Below are positions 27,524 to 35,009 of a stretch of 64,000 bases of DNA, piece by piece. Source of the stretch: Mucilaginibacter sp. cycad4 (GTDB lineage: Bacteria > Bacteroidota > Bacteroidia > Sphingobacteriales > Sphingobacteriaceae); assembly GCF_034263275.1 (NCBI RefSeq), contig NZ_CP139559.1, forward strand, positions 5,332,001 through 5,396,000, written 5' to 3'. Both the position numbers and the translations under genes were made by a program. The notes below the pieces were generated by a model that was given only the letters and a program-made list of their open reading frames with translations, made no database searches and was not told the DNA's origin. How positions within the stretch are numbered: the first letter of the stretch is position 1; each line of letters begins with the position of its first letter.

Positions 27524-27727
27524 AAAAAAGGCCGGACAACTCTCGCAGTTGATCCGGCCCTACATCTACCTATGAAAAACAACCCTTTTTAGTAAGGGTA
27601 TTAACTTTAATTCAAACCAGATGCCAAATGCGAAAACGCCTTGTAAGTCCTTAAAACGCACCTTTAAAGGCATATTGACTATAAAGTGTGTAAATACTTT
27701 CCGGGGAATGGTGGTATAATTTTCCCA
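27524..27727 (-). ncRNA. Candidate small RNA, tandem family copy 3
   Basis: The unit is 204 bases. In minus orientation it begins TTGGGAAAATTATACC and has TTTGGCATCTGGTTTGAATT. The hairpin here has a larger loop (CCCTTACTAAAAAGGG), and the linker CATAGGTAGATGTAGGG is unchanged. The terminator hairpin (27530-27559) has stem GGCCGGA/TCCGGCC, inner stem CAACT/AGTTG and loop GCGAG, then TTTTTT (27524-27529). The hairpin variation shows that structure rather than coding is kept. Confidence 0.55.
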
Positions 27728-27841
27728 AAAGTTAAACTTAATAAAGCTGATCAGTTAAACTACCTTACCTATCGTAACATACTTAGGATATATATTTTAC
27801 GTAAGCTATTAGGGAAGAGGCCGGCATCAAATATTGGATAT

Positions 27842-28040
27842 AAAAAAGGTCGAAATACTCTCGCAGTATTTCGACCCTACATCTACCTATGAAAAACAAC
27901 CCTTTGAGAAGGGTAATAACATTTATTCAAACGAAATGCCAATTGATAAGCTGGCACTTATTCGCCTAAAAAACAGCTTTTTAATATTACCTAAACGTTA
28001 AACTGTAGATTTTTTCCCCAAACGAGGGTGCAATTTCCAC
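27842..28040 (-). ncRNA. Candidate small RNA, tandem family copy 4
   Basis: The unit is 199 bases. In minus orientation the 5' block is GGAAATTGCACCCTCGTTTG. Then come TTGGCATTTCGTTTGAATAA, CCCTTCTCAAAGGG and the linker CATAGGTAGATGTAGGG. The terminator hairpin (27848-27876) is a perfect 12-bp stem, GGTCGAAATACT with AGTATTTCGACC, loop GCGAG, then TTTTTT (27842-27847). The GGTC/GACC pair, against GGCC/GGCC in the other copies, is a clear compensating change. Confidence 0.55.
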
Positions 28041-28129
28041 ACCTGGGGAAACAGATCAAAAAATCAAACAATTTTTAACATAAATGCTTAATCAAGAAAC
28101 CATCCCATATAAACTTTGTTAAACCGATT

Positions 28130-28447
28130 ATGGACTATAATGTATATTTACTGGCAACCGATCCTCAAAACCCCTGCAGGGATGTGATCCACTCCAGGGA
28201 TACACGCCTCAAGGTAAAAGTTTACTGCCTTGATGAAGAACAATTTAGTCCGGATGATAACGAGATCCAGCTTTATGGCTATGCCGACCATAAGCTTTAC
28301 GCTTTTGAAACGGTTAGTGTAGCTGCTGAAGACGCGCTGGATTTAGTAGGGGCCATACAATGGTATGCCCACTATATCGAATTTCCGGAAATGGAAATTC
28401 TCCCTGAAGACCCTCGCCCGCGTGCCCAGTACAGGGATGTTAAGTAG
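28130..28447 (+). CDS. Small acidic protein of unknown function
   Basis: A protein of 105 residues with no signal peptide or membrane segment and a low predicted pI (many Asp and Glu). It reads MDYNVYLLATDPQNPCRDVI, then CLDEEQFSPDDNEIQLYGYA, AEDALDLVGAIQWYAHYIEF and a Pro-rich tail PEDPRPRAQYRD. The codon use looks like that of its neighbours, so I believe it is a real gene. No family is recognised. It lies between the RNA array and the tRNA-Val pair with no operon partner. Confidence 0.65.
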   Translation: MDYNVYLLATDPQNPCRDVIHSRDTRLKVKVYCLDEEQFSPDDNEIQLYGYADHKLYAFETVSVAAEDALDLVGAIQWYAHYIEFPEMEILPEDPRPRAQYRDVK

Positions 28448-28502
28448 ATTATAAAACACATTTCACTAAAAATCAACCAAGTACAAAAAATTCAAAATAT
28501 TT

Positions 28503-28533
28503 TTTGAAGAATAAACATAAGACCCTATATTTG
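28503..28533 (+). promoter_or_regulatory. Promoter of the first tRNA-Val gene
   Basis: TTTG at 28503-28506 and TATATTTG at 28526-28533 with exactly 19 bp between them: a perfect Bacteroidetes promoter. It is 15 bases from the mature tRNA 5' end. Confidence 0.8.
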
Positions 28534-28548
28534 CAGTCCCAAAAGCAA

Positions 28549-28623
28549 GGGAGCTTAGCTCAGCTGGTTCAGAGCATCTGCCTTACAAGCAGAGGGTCAC
28601 TGGTTCGAACCCAGTAGCTCCCA
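28549..28623 (+). tRNA. tRNA-Val (anticodon TAC), copy 1
   Basis: The 75-base cloverleaf has acceptor GGGAGCT with AGCTCCC, D-arm TAGCTCAGCTGGTTCAGAGC, anticodon loop CTTACAA (TAC) in stem TCTGC/GCAGA, and T-arm CTGGTTCGAACCCAG. Discriminator A, then CCA is not encoded in full (CACG follows). Confidence 0.97.
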
Positions 28624-28625
28624 CG

Positions 28626-28656
28626 AAAAAGCCTGACAGCAATGTTGGGCTTTTTT
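28626..28656 (+). terminator. Terminator after tRNA-Val copy 1
   Basis: AAAAAGCC pairs with GGGCTTTTT, ending in six T directly after the tRNA. Confidence 0.8.
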
Positions 28657-28766
28657 ATACTTGCACTCTTCGCTAAATACTTCACAAAAGTATTTGCATT
28701 ATATGGCAAAGTGATTTAACTTCGCCACTCGGTTTTACCAATTATAATGGTAAAATTAAAAATAAA

Positions 28767-28841
28767 GGGAGCTTAGCTCAGCTGGTTCAGAGCATCTGCC
28801 TTACAAGCAGAGGGTCACTGGTTCGAACCCAGTAGTTCCCA
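28767..28841 (+). tRNA. tRNA-Val (anticodon TAC), copy 2
   Basis: Identical to copy 1 except for one base in the 3' acceptor strand (AGTTCCC against AGCTCCC), which turns a G-C pair into G-U. The downstream terminator is also duplicated. No consensus promoter is seen in the 110 bases between the first terminator and this gene, only a TTTTACCA/TGGTAAAA hairpin (about 28733-28755). Confidence 0.95.
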
Positions 28842-28843
28842 CG

Positions 28844-28875
28844 AAAAAGCCTAACAGAAATGTTGGGCTTTTTTT
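28844..28875 (+). terminator. Terminator after tRNA-Val copy 2
   Basis: AAAAAGCC pairs with GGGCTTTTT, then more T. It closely matches the terminator of copy 1. Confidence 0.8.
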
Positions 28876-29556
28876 ATTTACAATTTCAAATTTCGCCCCG
28901 CAAAAAAGGGGCGGCCTCCGGCAGCCCCAAAACAATATCAAGAGCTTAAATTACGTATTCTCCTCTGCCAATACCGGAAAATAATCCGACAGAAAGTCAC
29001 CATGATAGCTATCGCTTAAAATTCGCCATCTTTTAACACCTACCTTACCGGTGGTGAAAATATGGATCAATGATGCCGTTTGATTTCAAAGCTCTTAACC
29101 GCTTACACCATTGATAACCAGGAATGGAGATAACCACCTGCCTGGCGAAGGCACATCGGGTATCATCCCTAAAGCCCTTATGGCGAAAGGCCAGTGAAAC
29201 CAGCGAGGTTGCTGTTAAAATTTTCAAAGGGGGCAGTTACCCGCAATGGTTTGCCCGAAGATGAAATGAACGCCTGCGTTACAGCGGGAAATCATGACGG
29301 ACTTGTGCAATTGATAGGCCAGATAGCCAACCATCCCGAAAACAAAAATGGAACTGGTAATGAAACCGATACCTTAAAGTTTTTACAACCAGGGCCTGCC
29401 GCCCAGCCGGGCCGAAATTTCATTTTCCCGACGACCTGTTTTATTTTAGAAAAACCGGTTACACCTGCAATATTTTTAATTTTTTAGAAAAATTTAAACA
29501 AAAAACGATAGTTTTTAGTAATCTGTCGATTCATTTAATCTATTCGTCGGTTTTTT
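28876..29556. other. Gene-free region without recognisable function
   Basis: A 680-bp stretch with only short open frames (about 60-97 codons) on both strands. None has a recognisable motif, and the frames overlap one another. A small GC palindrome (GGGGCGGCC / GGCAGCCCC) is at about 28908. The more GC-rich middle part (29100-29420) could be the remains of a decayed gene, but no family can be named. Confidence 0.4.
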
Positions 29557-29587
29557 TTTGATTTTAATAATTCTTATAGTAGATTTG
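29557..29587 (+). promoter_or_regulatory. Perfect promoter of a candidate sRNA
   Basis: TTTG at 29557-29560, exactly 19 bp, then TAGATTTG at 29580-29587. The geometry is identical to the tRNA-Val promoter in this window. Transcription would begin about 29592-29594. Confidence 0.8.
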
Positions 29588-29592
29588 CAACT

Positions 29593-29679
29593 ATTTCAAT
29601 ACAAGGTTACCACCTTGATTTGTGATAAGGTTTAGGTTTAAAGCCTCCAAGCAGCGAGTGCAAGGAGGCTTTTATTTTT
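29593..29679 (+). ncRNA. Candidate small RNA of about 87 nt
   Basis: The region lies directly between a perfect promoter and a strong terminator. The first hairpin is CAAGGT/ACCTTG with loop TACC (29602-29617). A single-stranded stretch ATTTGTGATAAGGTTTAGG follows, then the terminator hairpin with stem AAAGCCTCC/GGAGGCTTT. There is no ATG, so a leader peptide is unlikely, and the next gene on this strand is over 700 bases away, so it is not an mRNA leader. No known RNA family is recognised. Confidence 0.7.
29640..29679 (+). terminator. Intrinsic terminator of the 87-nt candidate sRNA
   Basis: Stem AAAGCCTCC (29640-29648) with GGAGGCTTT (29664-29672). An inner GCA/TGC pairing encloses the loop GCGAG, and TTTATTTTT completes it. 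The loop bases are the same as in the four-copy RNA family. Confidence 0.85.
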
Positions 29680-29864
29680 AGCCTTATTCAAAACGCATCA
29701 ACTAAAGTCTTAGTATTTAAATAAGCGAAGTCTGAAGTATTTCGCCGAAAATCGGAGAGTCGAAGTTTTGCTCTGCTTCTTAGATGTAAAACGCATGGCC
29801 GAAAACTTAAGACTAAAAATATAGTCCCAACTGAGAATTAAGAAACTTACATTACATATTGCCC

Positions 29865-29973
29865 GTTGTTGGTGTTGTCACCAACAACAACTTTTTGAAC
29901 CCTCTTGCTTTTATGATATCTAAAAGCCGTGTCAAATACCGGGCGTAGAGTTGTTGGTGACAACACCAACAAC
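29865..29973. repeat. Inverted pair of 24-bp palindromes (GTTGTTGGTG family)
   Basis: The copy at 29865-29888 has arms GTTGTTGGTG and CACCAACAAC. The copy at 29950-29973 is its exact reverse complement, 61 bases away. Flanks also mirror one another (GCCC before the first, GGC after the second). The pair forms a large cruciform-capable element. The rest of 29680-30125 holds only short AT-rich imperfect repeats. Confidence 0.8.
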
Positions 29974-30125
29974 GGCAGAGAATTTAGTCGGAAGTCTTAT
30001 TTTTGACTTCTAACTTCGAGATCAGTGATTTATGATTCAAAATATGGTGATGGCTCCGGTTGAACAATGCTGTAATACCTATCCGGCTTTGAACTTAAGA
30101 CTAACGACTTGAGGCTAAAGCAACG

Positions 30126-30320
30126 CTATTTATTTTCCTTCACCACATCAATGAGCCAGGTTACCAGGCCAATGAAACCGGCAATAAATAATCCTGCTCC
30201 TGCACCGCGCGCATAGTCATCCCATTTTTCACTGGGCCCGCTTGGAATGGCCATCCCTGCCGAAAACAGGATAATACCTATTAATAAAAGATAAACAGAG
30301 CGTTTTGCTTTATTTTTCAT
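30126..30320 (-). CDS. Small two-helix membrane protein
   Basis: A protein of 64 residues: a basic N-terminus (MKNKAKRS), the helix VYLLLIGIILFSAGMAI, a short loop (PSGPSEKWDDYARGAG), then the helix GLFIAGFIGLVTWLIDVV. The loop faces the periplasm if the N-terminus is cytoplasmic, as the charges suggest. No family is recognised. It is divergent from ileS, 72 bases away. Confidence 0.7.
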   Translation of the reverse strand: MKNKAKRSVYLLLIGIILFSAGMAIPSGPSEKWDDYARGAGAGLFIAGFIGLVTWLIDVVKENK

Positions 30321-30354
30321 CGGCCTAAATTAAAAAAATCATTTTTTAATTCTG

Positions 30355-30362
30355 TATTTTTG
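30355..30362 (+). promoter_or_regulatory. Candidate -7 box for ileS
   Basis: TATTTTTG matches TAnnTTTG exactly, 30 bases before the ileS ATG. No TTTG is found at the -33 position. Confidence 0.35.
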
Positions 30363-30392
30363 CAACCTCTTAAAAACGAGGTGAAATAATAG

Positions 30393-33300
30393 ATGTACAA
30401 GGAATATAAGCAGTTAAACTTATCGCAAACAGGCAAAGAGATACTGGACTTCTGGAAACAGAAAAATATCTTCGAAAAAAGCATCACCAGCCGTCCGGCA
30501 GGTAACCCTTATACTTTTTATGAAGGGCCGCCGAGCGCTAACGGTATGCCCGGTATTCACCACGTAATGGCGCGTTCCATTAAAGATATTTTTTGCCGTT
30601 ACAAAACGCTTAAAGGCTACCAGGTAAAACGTAAAGGCGGCTGGGATACGCACGGCTTGCCTATTGAGCTTGCTGTTGAAAAAGCTTTGGGGATCACTAA
30701 AGATGATATCGGCAAAAAAATTAGCGTTAAAGATTATAACGATGCCTGCCGCAAGGAGGTAATGCGCTATACCGACGTTTGGAACGACCTGACCGAAAAA
30801 ATGGGTTACTGGGTTGACCTGAACGATCCGTATATCACCTATAAAAACGAATACATTGAAAGCCTTTGGTGGATACTGAAGGAACTGCATAAAAAAGATA
30901 TGCTGTACAAGGGTTACACCGTACAGCCATACTCACCAAAATCAGGTACCGGACTTAGCTCGCACGAGCTTAACCAACCAGGCACCTACAAAATGGTGAA
31001 GGATACTACCATAACCGCCCAGTTTAAAGTTAAACGCGACGGCGATTCGGAGTTTTTATTCAATGGTATAGATACCGAAGTATTTATCCTGGCCTGGACA
31101 ACTACCCCGTGGACTTTGCCGTCAAACTGCGCCCTTGCTGTTGGCGAAGGCATTACCTATGCTAAGATCAGCACTTTCAATCCTTACACTTACCTGCCGG
31201 TTTGTGTAGTACTGGCTAAAGACCTGGTTAAGAAATATTTTAAAGCCGAAGGTGAAAATGCTTCGTTTGCCGATTACAAAGGTGGCGACAAGATCATCCC
31301 ATGGAAAATTGAGGCCGAAGTAAAAGGCAATCAACTGGTGGGTATCCACTATGAGCAACTGATGCCTTATGTAACCAATGAAGATCTGGAGCAAAACGCT
31401 TTCCGCGTTATCCCCGCCGATTTTGTTACTACTGAAGATGGTACCGGTATAGTACACACCGCATCTGTTTTTGGTGCGGATGACTTCAGGGCCTGTAAGG
31501 AAAACAACGTACCATCGGTAATGGTAAAGGATGAAACAGGCAAGGATGTTCCGTTGGTGAACAAACAGGGCCGTTTTGTTGACGAGGTTACTGATTACGC
31601 AGGCCGCTACGTTAAAGAGGAATATTATACCGACGCAGAGCGTGCCGAAGAAGGTTTTAAACCAACCGACGTACTCATCTCTATCAAATTAAAAACCGAG
31701 AACCGCGCGTTCGACGTTAAAAAATACGAGCACAGCTACCCCCACTCATGGCGCAGCGACGAGCCGATATTATATTATCCGCTCGATAGCTGGTTTATCC
31801 GTACCACCGCGGTGAAGGATAAAATGGTGGAGCTGAACAAAACCATTAACTGGAAACCGGAATCAACCGGTACAGGCCGTTTTGGTAACTGGCTTGAAAA
31901 TTTGGTCGACTGGAACCTTTCGCGTTCACGCTACTGGGGTACCCCGCTGCCTATCTGGCGCGAGGAAAACGGTGCCGAAGAGATCTGCATCGGTTCAATA
32001 GCCGAACTGAATGCCGAAATAGCAAAATCGATCAAAGCAGGTTTTATGCCAGAGGGCTTTGTGTTGGAGGATATGCACCGCCCTTATGTTGATGATGTAG
32101 TTTTAGTATCATCAACAGGTAATAAAATGTTGCGCGAACCCGATCTGATTGACGTTTGGTTTGATTCGGGTGCTATGCCTTATGCGCAATGGCATTTCCC
32201 GTTTGAAGGTCAGGAGGAATTTAAGAACGCTTACCCGGCCGATTTCATTGCCGAAGGCGTTGACCAAACCCGCGGCTGGTTTTTCACCCTGCACGCTATA
32301 GCTGTAATGTTAAGCGAAGCAAGTGATGAGGTAAAAGCTATCAATGAGCAGGTTGGCAATAAAGGCATTGCGTTTAAAAACGTGGTATCAAACGGCCTGG
32401 TGCTTGATAAAAACGGCAACAAAATGTCTAAGCGCTTAGGCAATGCCGTTGATCCGTTCGAAACCATCGAAAAATATGGGGCCGATGCGGCCCGCTGGTA
32501 CATGATCAGCAATGCATCGCCATGGGATAACCTTAAATTTAACGAAGAAGGGATAGATGAAGTTAGGCGTAAGTTTTTTGGTACGCTGTACAATACCTAT
32601 TCATTCTTCACCCTGTACGCCAATATTGATAAGTTCACTTACAGCGAAGCTGAGATAGAGATCAGCAAGCGCCCGGAGATCGACCGCTGGATTATATCGT
32701 TGTTAAACACCCTGGGCAAAGAAGTTGATGGTTATTATGCCGATTTTGAGCCTACCAAGGCTGCCCGCGCTATCCAGGAGTTTGTGGATGTACATTTCAG
32801 TAACTGGTTTATCCGTTTAAGCCGCCGCCGTTTCTGGAAATCTGATAACACAGAAGATAAGCTTTCGGCTTATCAAACATTATACACCTGCTTAATCACT
32901 ATCAGCAAGCTGATGTCGCCCATTGCGCCGTTTTTTGCCGATAGGTTATATTGCGATCTGAACGCTGTTACCCGTAAGGAAGAATTTGAATCAGTACACC
33001 TGGCTTACTTTCCCGAGTACAACAGCGCATTGGTTGATGCTGAGCTGGAAGAGCGGATGCAATTAGCACAGGACGTTTCGTCGCTAACGCTTTCCCTGCG
33101 TAAAAAGGTGAATATCAATGTGCGCCAACCATTGAGTAAAATTTTATTGCCAATACTGGATAAAAGCTTTAAATTACACGTTGAGCAGGTTAAGGACCTG
33201 ATTTTATCTGAAACCAACATCAAGGATATTGAGTATATTACCGATACCGCTGGTTTCATCAAAAAGAAAATAAAGCCAAACTTTAAGGCCTTAGGCCAAA

Positions 33301-33776
33301 AAGTGGGTAAGGATATGAAAGTTGTAGCCGAAGCCATCACAAATTTCACCCAGGATGACATAGCCGCTTTAGAAACCAACGGCAACATCCAGGTTCTTGA
33401 TGGCAAATACGAAGTATTAGCTACCGACGTAGAGATCATAGCTGAAGATGTTCCCGGATGGCAGGTGGCAAATTTGGGAAAACTAACCGTGGCTTTAGAT
33501 GTTACCATAACCAACGAATTAAAACAGGAGGGTATCTCGCGCGAGTTTATCAACCGTGTGCAAAATATACGTAAGACCAAAGGATTTGAAGTAACTGACA
33601 GGATAAACGTGCAGGTAAGCAGCACCCCGGCGATCAGAGAGGCCGTGGAAAACAATCTATCCTACATTTGCGCCGAAATTTTGGCCGACAGCATTACGTT
33701 TGTGAATAACCTTACCGGGGGCGAACCTGTTACAATTGACGAACAAGAAATATTGATTGCTATTAGTAAAGTATAA
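30393..33776 (+). CDS. ileS: Isoleucyl-tRNA synthetase
   Basis: A class I synthetase of 1127 residues. The HIGH-type motif is GPPSANGMPGIHHVMAR (GIHH at 54-57), and the KMSKS-type loop is NKMSKRLGNAVDP (about 676-681). The CP1 editing domain (about 190-440) has AWTTTPWTLPSNCAL and EDGTGIVHTASVFGADD. An anticodon-binding helical domain and a long C-terminal region follow. The length and NKMSKRLGN match the eukaryote-like IleS2 class usual in Bacteroidetes. It charges tRNA-Ile, which TilS also modifies. The stop codon overlaps the next start (TAATG), so ileS, the DksA-like gene and lspA form one operon. Confidence 0.97.
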   Translation: MYKEYKQLNLSQTGKEILDFWKQKNIFEKSITSRPAGNPYTFYEGPPSANGMPGIHHVMARSIKDIFCRYKTLKGYQVKRKGGWDTHGLPIELAVEKALGITKDDIGKKISVKDYNDACRKEVMRYTDVWNDLTEKMGYWVDLNDPYITYKNEYIESLWWILKELHKKDMLYKGYTVQPYSPKSGTGLSSHELNQPGTYKMVKDTTITAQFKVKRDGDSEFLFNGIDTEVFILAWTTTPWTLPSNCALAVGEGITYAKISTFNPYTYLPVCVVLAKDLVKKYFKAEGENASFADYKGGDKIIPWKIEAEVKGNQLVGIHYEQLMPYVTNEDLEQNAFRVIPADFVTTEDGTGIVHTASVFGADDFRACKENNVPSVMVKDETGKDVPLVNKQGRFVDEVTDYAGRYVKEEYYTDAERAEEGFKPTDVLISIKLKTENRAFDVKKYEHSYPHSWRSDEPILYYPLDSWFIRTTAVKDKMVELNKTINWKPESTGTGRFGNWLENLVDWNLSRSRYWGTPLPIWREENGAEEICIGSIAELNAEIAKSIKAGFMPEGFVLEDMHRPYVDDVVLVSSTGNKMLREPDLIDVWFDSGAMPYAQWHFPFEGQEEFKNAYPADFIAEGVDQTRGWFFTLHAIAVMLSEASDEVKAINEQVGNKGIAFKNVVSNGLVLDKNGNKMSKRLGNAVDPFETIEKYGADAARWYMISNASPWDNLKFNEEGIDEVRRKFFGTLYNTYSFFTLYANIDKFTYSEAEIEISKRPEIDRWIISLLNTLGKEVDGYYADFEPTKAARAIQEFVDVHFSNWFIRLSRRRFWKSDNTEDKLSAYQTLYTCLITISKLMSPIAPFFADRLYCDLNAVTRKEEFESVHLAYFPEYNSALVDAELEERMQLAQDVSSLTLSLRKKVNINVRQPLSKILLPILDKSFKLHVEQVKDLILSETNIKDIEYITDTAGFIKKKIKPNFKALGQKVGKDMKVVAEAITNFTQDDIAALETNGNIQVLDGKYEVLATDVEIIAEDVPGWQVANLGKLTVALDVTITNELKQEGISREFINRVQNIRKTKGFEVTDRINVQVSSTPAIREAVENNLSYICAEILADSITFVNNLTGGEPVTIDEQEILIAISKV

Positions 33777-34159
33777 TGAAACAAGAACAAGAAAAAACCA
33801 GATATTCTGAAGCTGACCTGCAGGAATTTAAAGGGATTATCCTGGATAAAATGCGCATAGCCCGCGAGGAATTAAACTCATTGGCTACGTCATTGAGTTC
33901 GCCTAATGCCAACGGCACTGATGATACCGCCGGTACTTACAAAACATTGGAGGATGGTTCGGCTACGCTTGAAAAAGAGCAGATAAACCAACTGGCCGCA
34001 CGTCAGAAAAAATTTATTGAGCAGCTTGAAGCCGCGCTTGTGCGTATTGAAAATAAAACTTACGGTGTTTGCCGCGAAACAGGCAAGCTGATCCCGAAAG
34101 AGCGTTTACGTGCGGTGCCGCATACTACGCTTTCAATGGAAGCTAAATTAAAGCAATAA
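33776..34159 (+). CDS. TraR/DksA-family protein lacking most zinc-finger cysteines
   Basis: A protein of 127 residues. The N-terminal coiled coil (about 8-80) leads into the C-terminal signature RIENKTYGVCRETGKLIPKERLRAVPHTTLSMEAK. DksA proteins normally have four zinc-binding Cys here; this protein has only one (YGVC), with the other positions replaced. The loss is usual in this Bacteroidetes branch as far as I recall, so the fold is probably kept without zinc. DksA-type proteins bind RNA polymerase and modulate rRNA and amino-acid promoters. It overlaps ileS by one base and is followed immediately by lspA. Confidence 0.85.
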   Translation: MKQEQEKTRYSEADLQEFKGIILDKMRIAREELNSLATSLSSPNANGTDDTAGTYKTLEDGSATLEKEQINQLAARQKKFIEQLEAALVRIENKTYGVCRETGKLIPKERLRAVPHTTLSMEAKLKQ

Positions 34160-34765
34160 ATGAAGGCCGCTTATACCAAACCTTTTTTAACTGCTGCCTT
34201 CATCATCCTTGCCGACCAGATTATTAAAACCTGGGTTCGCGCACATATGCAGCTCCAGGACGAAATTCGTTTCCTGGGAAGCAGGGGCATGCTGCACTAC
34301 ACCGAAAACAACGGTATGGCATTTGGTATGGAATGGGGCGGCGATGCGGGTAAACTGGCTTTAACGCTGTTTCGCATAGTTGCGGTTTGCGGTATAATTT
34401 ACACCCTTATTTATTTAATTAAACACAAATACCACCGCGGGCTCATCATGAACGTGTCGCTCATTTTAGCCGGCGCCATGGGCAACATCATTGATTCAAC
34501 CTTTTATGGTATAATGTATAAATACGCGCCTTTATTTCACGGCCGTGTGGTTGATATGTTTTACTTCCCGCTGCTGCGTGGTACTTACCCATCATGGTTT
34601 CCATTTTGGGCAGGCGAATCGTTCGAGTTTTTCAGGCCTGTATTTAACCTGGCCGATGCTTCTATCTGCGTAGGCGTAATTATGATACTGCTATACCAGA
34701 AACGCTATTTCAAACACGAAAAACCCGAAGTAGCCAGCCCCAACAGCGAAATGGTTGAAGAATAA
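34160..34765 (+). CDS. lspA: Prolipoprotein signal peptidase LspA
   Basis: A protein of 201 residues with four membrane helices. Conserved segments are TENNGMAFGMEW (about 52-63), GAMGNIIDSTFYG, GRVVDMFYFP (first catalytic Asp, near 132) and FNLADASICVGV (second catalytic Asp, near 166). LspA removes signal peptides of lipoproteins after lipid attachment. Several lipoproteins in this window would be substrates. It begins immediately after the DksA-like stop codon and ends before a terminator. The insert between the catalytic Asp segments (LLRGTYPSWFPFWAGESFEF) is typical of Bacteroidetes LspA. Confidence 0.95.
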   Translation: MKAAYTKPFLTAAFIILADQIIKTWVRAHMQLQDEIRFLGSRGMLHYTENNGMAFGMEWGGDAGKLALTLFRIVAVCGIIYTLIYLIKHKYHRGLIMNVSLILAGAMGNIIDSTFYGIMYKYAPLFHGRVVDMFYFPLLRGTYPSWFPFWAGESFEFFRPVFNLADASICVGVIMILLYQKRYFKHEKPEVASPNSEMVEE

Positions 34766-34786
34766 AATTATTATAGACTATATATG

Positions 34787-34813
34787 AAAAGCCGCGATGA
34801 GCGGCTTTTTTTT
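34787..34813 (+). terminator. Terminator of the ileS-lspA operon
   Basis: AAAAGCCGC pairs with GCGGCTTTT around GATGA, followed by a run of T, 20 bases past the lspA stop codon. Confidence 0.9.
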
Positions 34814-34896
34814 GTTGTAAAAACAAAATTAACAACCCGGCCATGCTGAGTTATTAAACCCGGCGGCCTCTGAAGATAGCATGACATCTCTCTGTC

Positions 34897-34994
34897 GTCA
34901 TGCCGAACTTGTTTCGGCACCTCACAAGAAAGGTAGACGGCTTGATTTGCAAGCGGCTTAGCGAAATGGGATGTTGAAACAAGTTCAACATGAC
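34897..34994. repeat. REP-like palindrome, GTCATGYTGAAC family, copy 2
   Basis: The left arm is GTCATGCCGAACTTGTTTCG and the right arm GAAACAAGTTCAACATGAC, the same family as 13868-13964. It is the first of two adjacent copies that fill most of the 360 bases between lspA and the next gene. Confidence 0.85.
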
Positions 34995-35009
34995 CGTAAT
35001 TTTTATTAT

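Noticed and set aside
26941..27892. Small protein genes across the RNA units (about 60-70 codons, both strands)
   Set aside because: The frames differ between copies: the ATGAAAAAC frame stops after 5, 15, 6 and 26 codons in the four copies. Only RNA structure is conserved.
27003..28040. CRISPR-like array
   Set aside because: Units are about 200 bases with degenerate, structured content and unequal spacing. CRISPR repeats are 20-50 bases, identical and separated by unique spacers of constant size. No cas gene is nearby.
28130..28147. Promoter for the 105-residue gene (TATAAACTTTG)
   Set aside because: The spacing inside the -7 box is three bases rather than two, and there is no -33 TTTG.
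29045..29487. Two overlapping short frames (60 and 97 codons)
   Set aside because: They overlap each other on opposite strands and have no recognisable domain, so they were left as possible gene remains.
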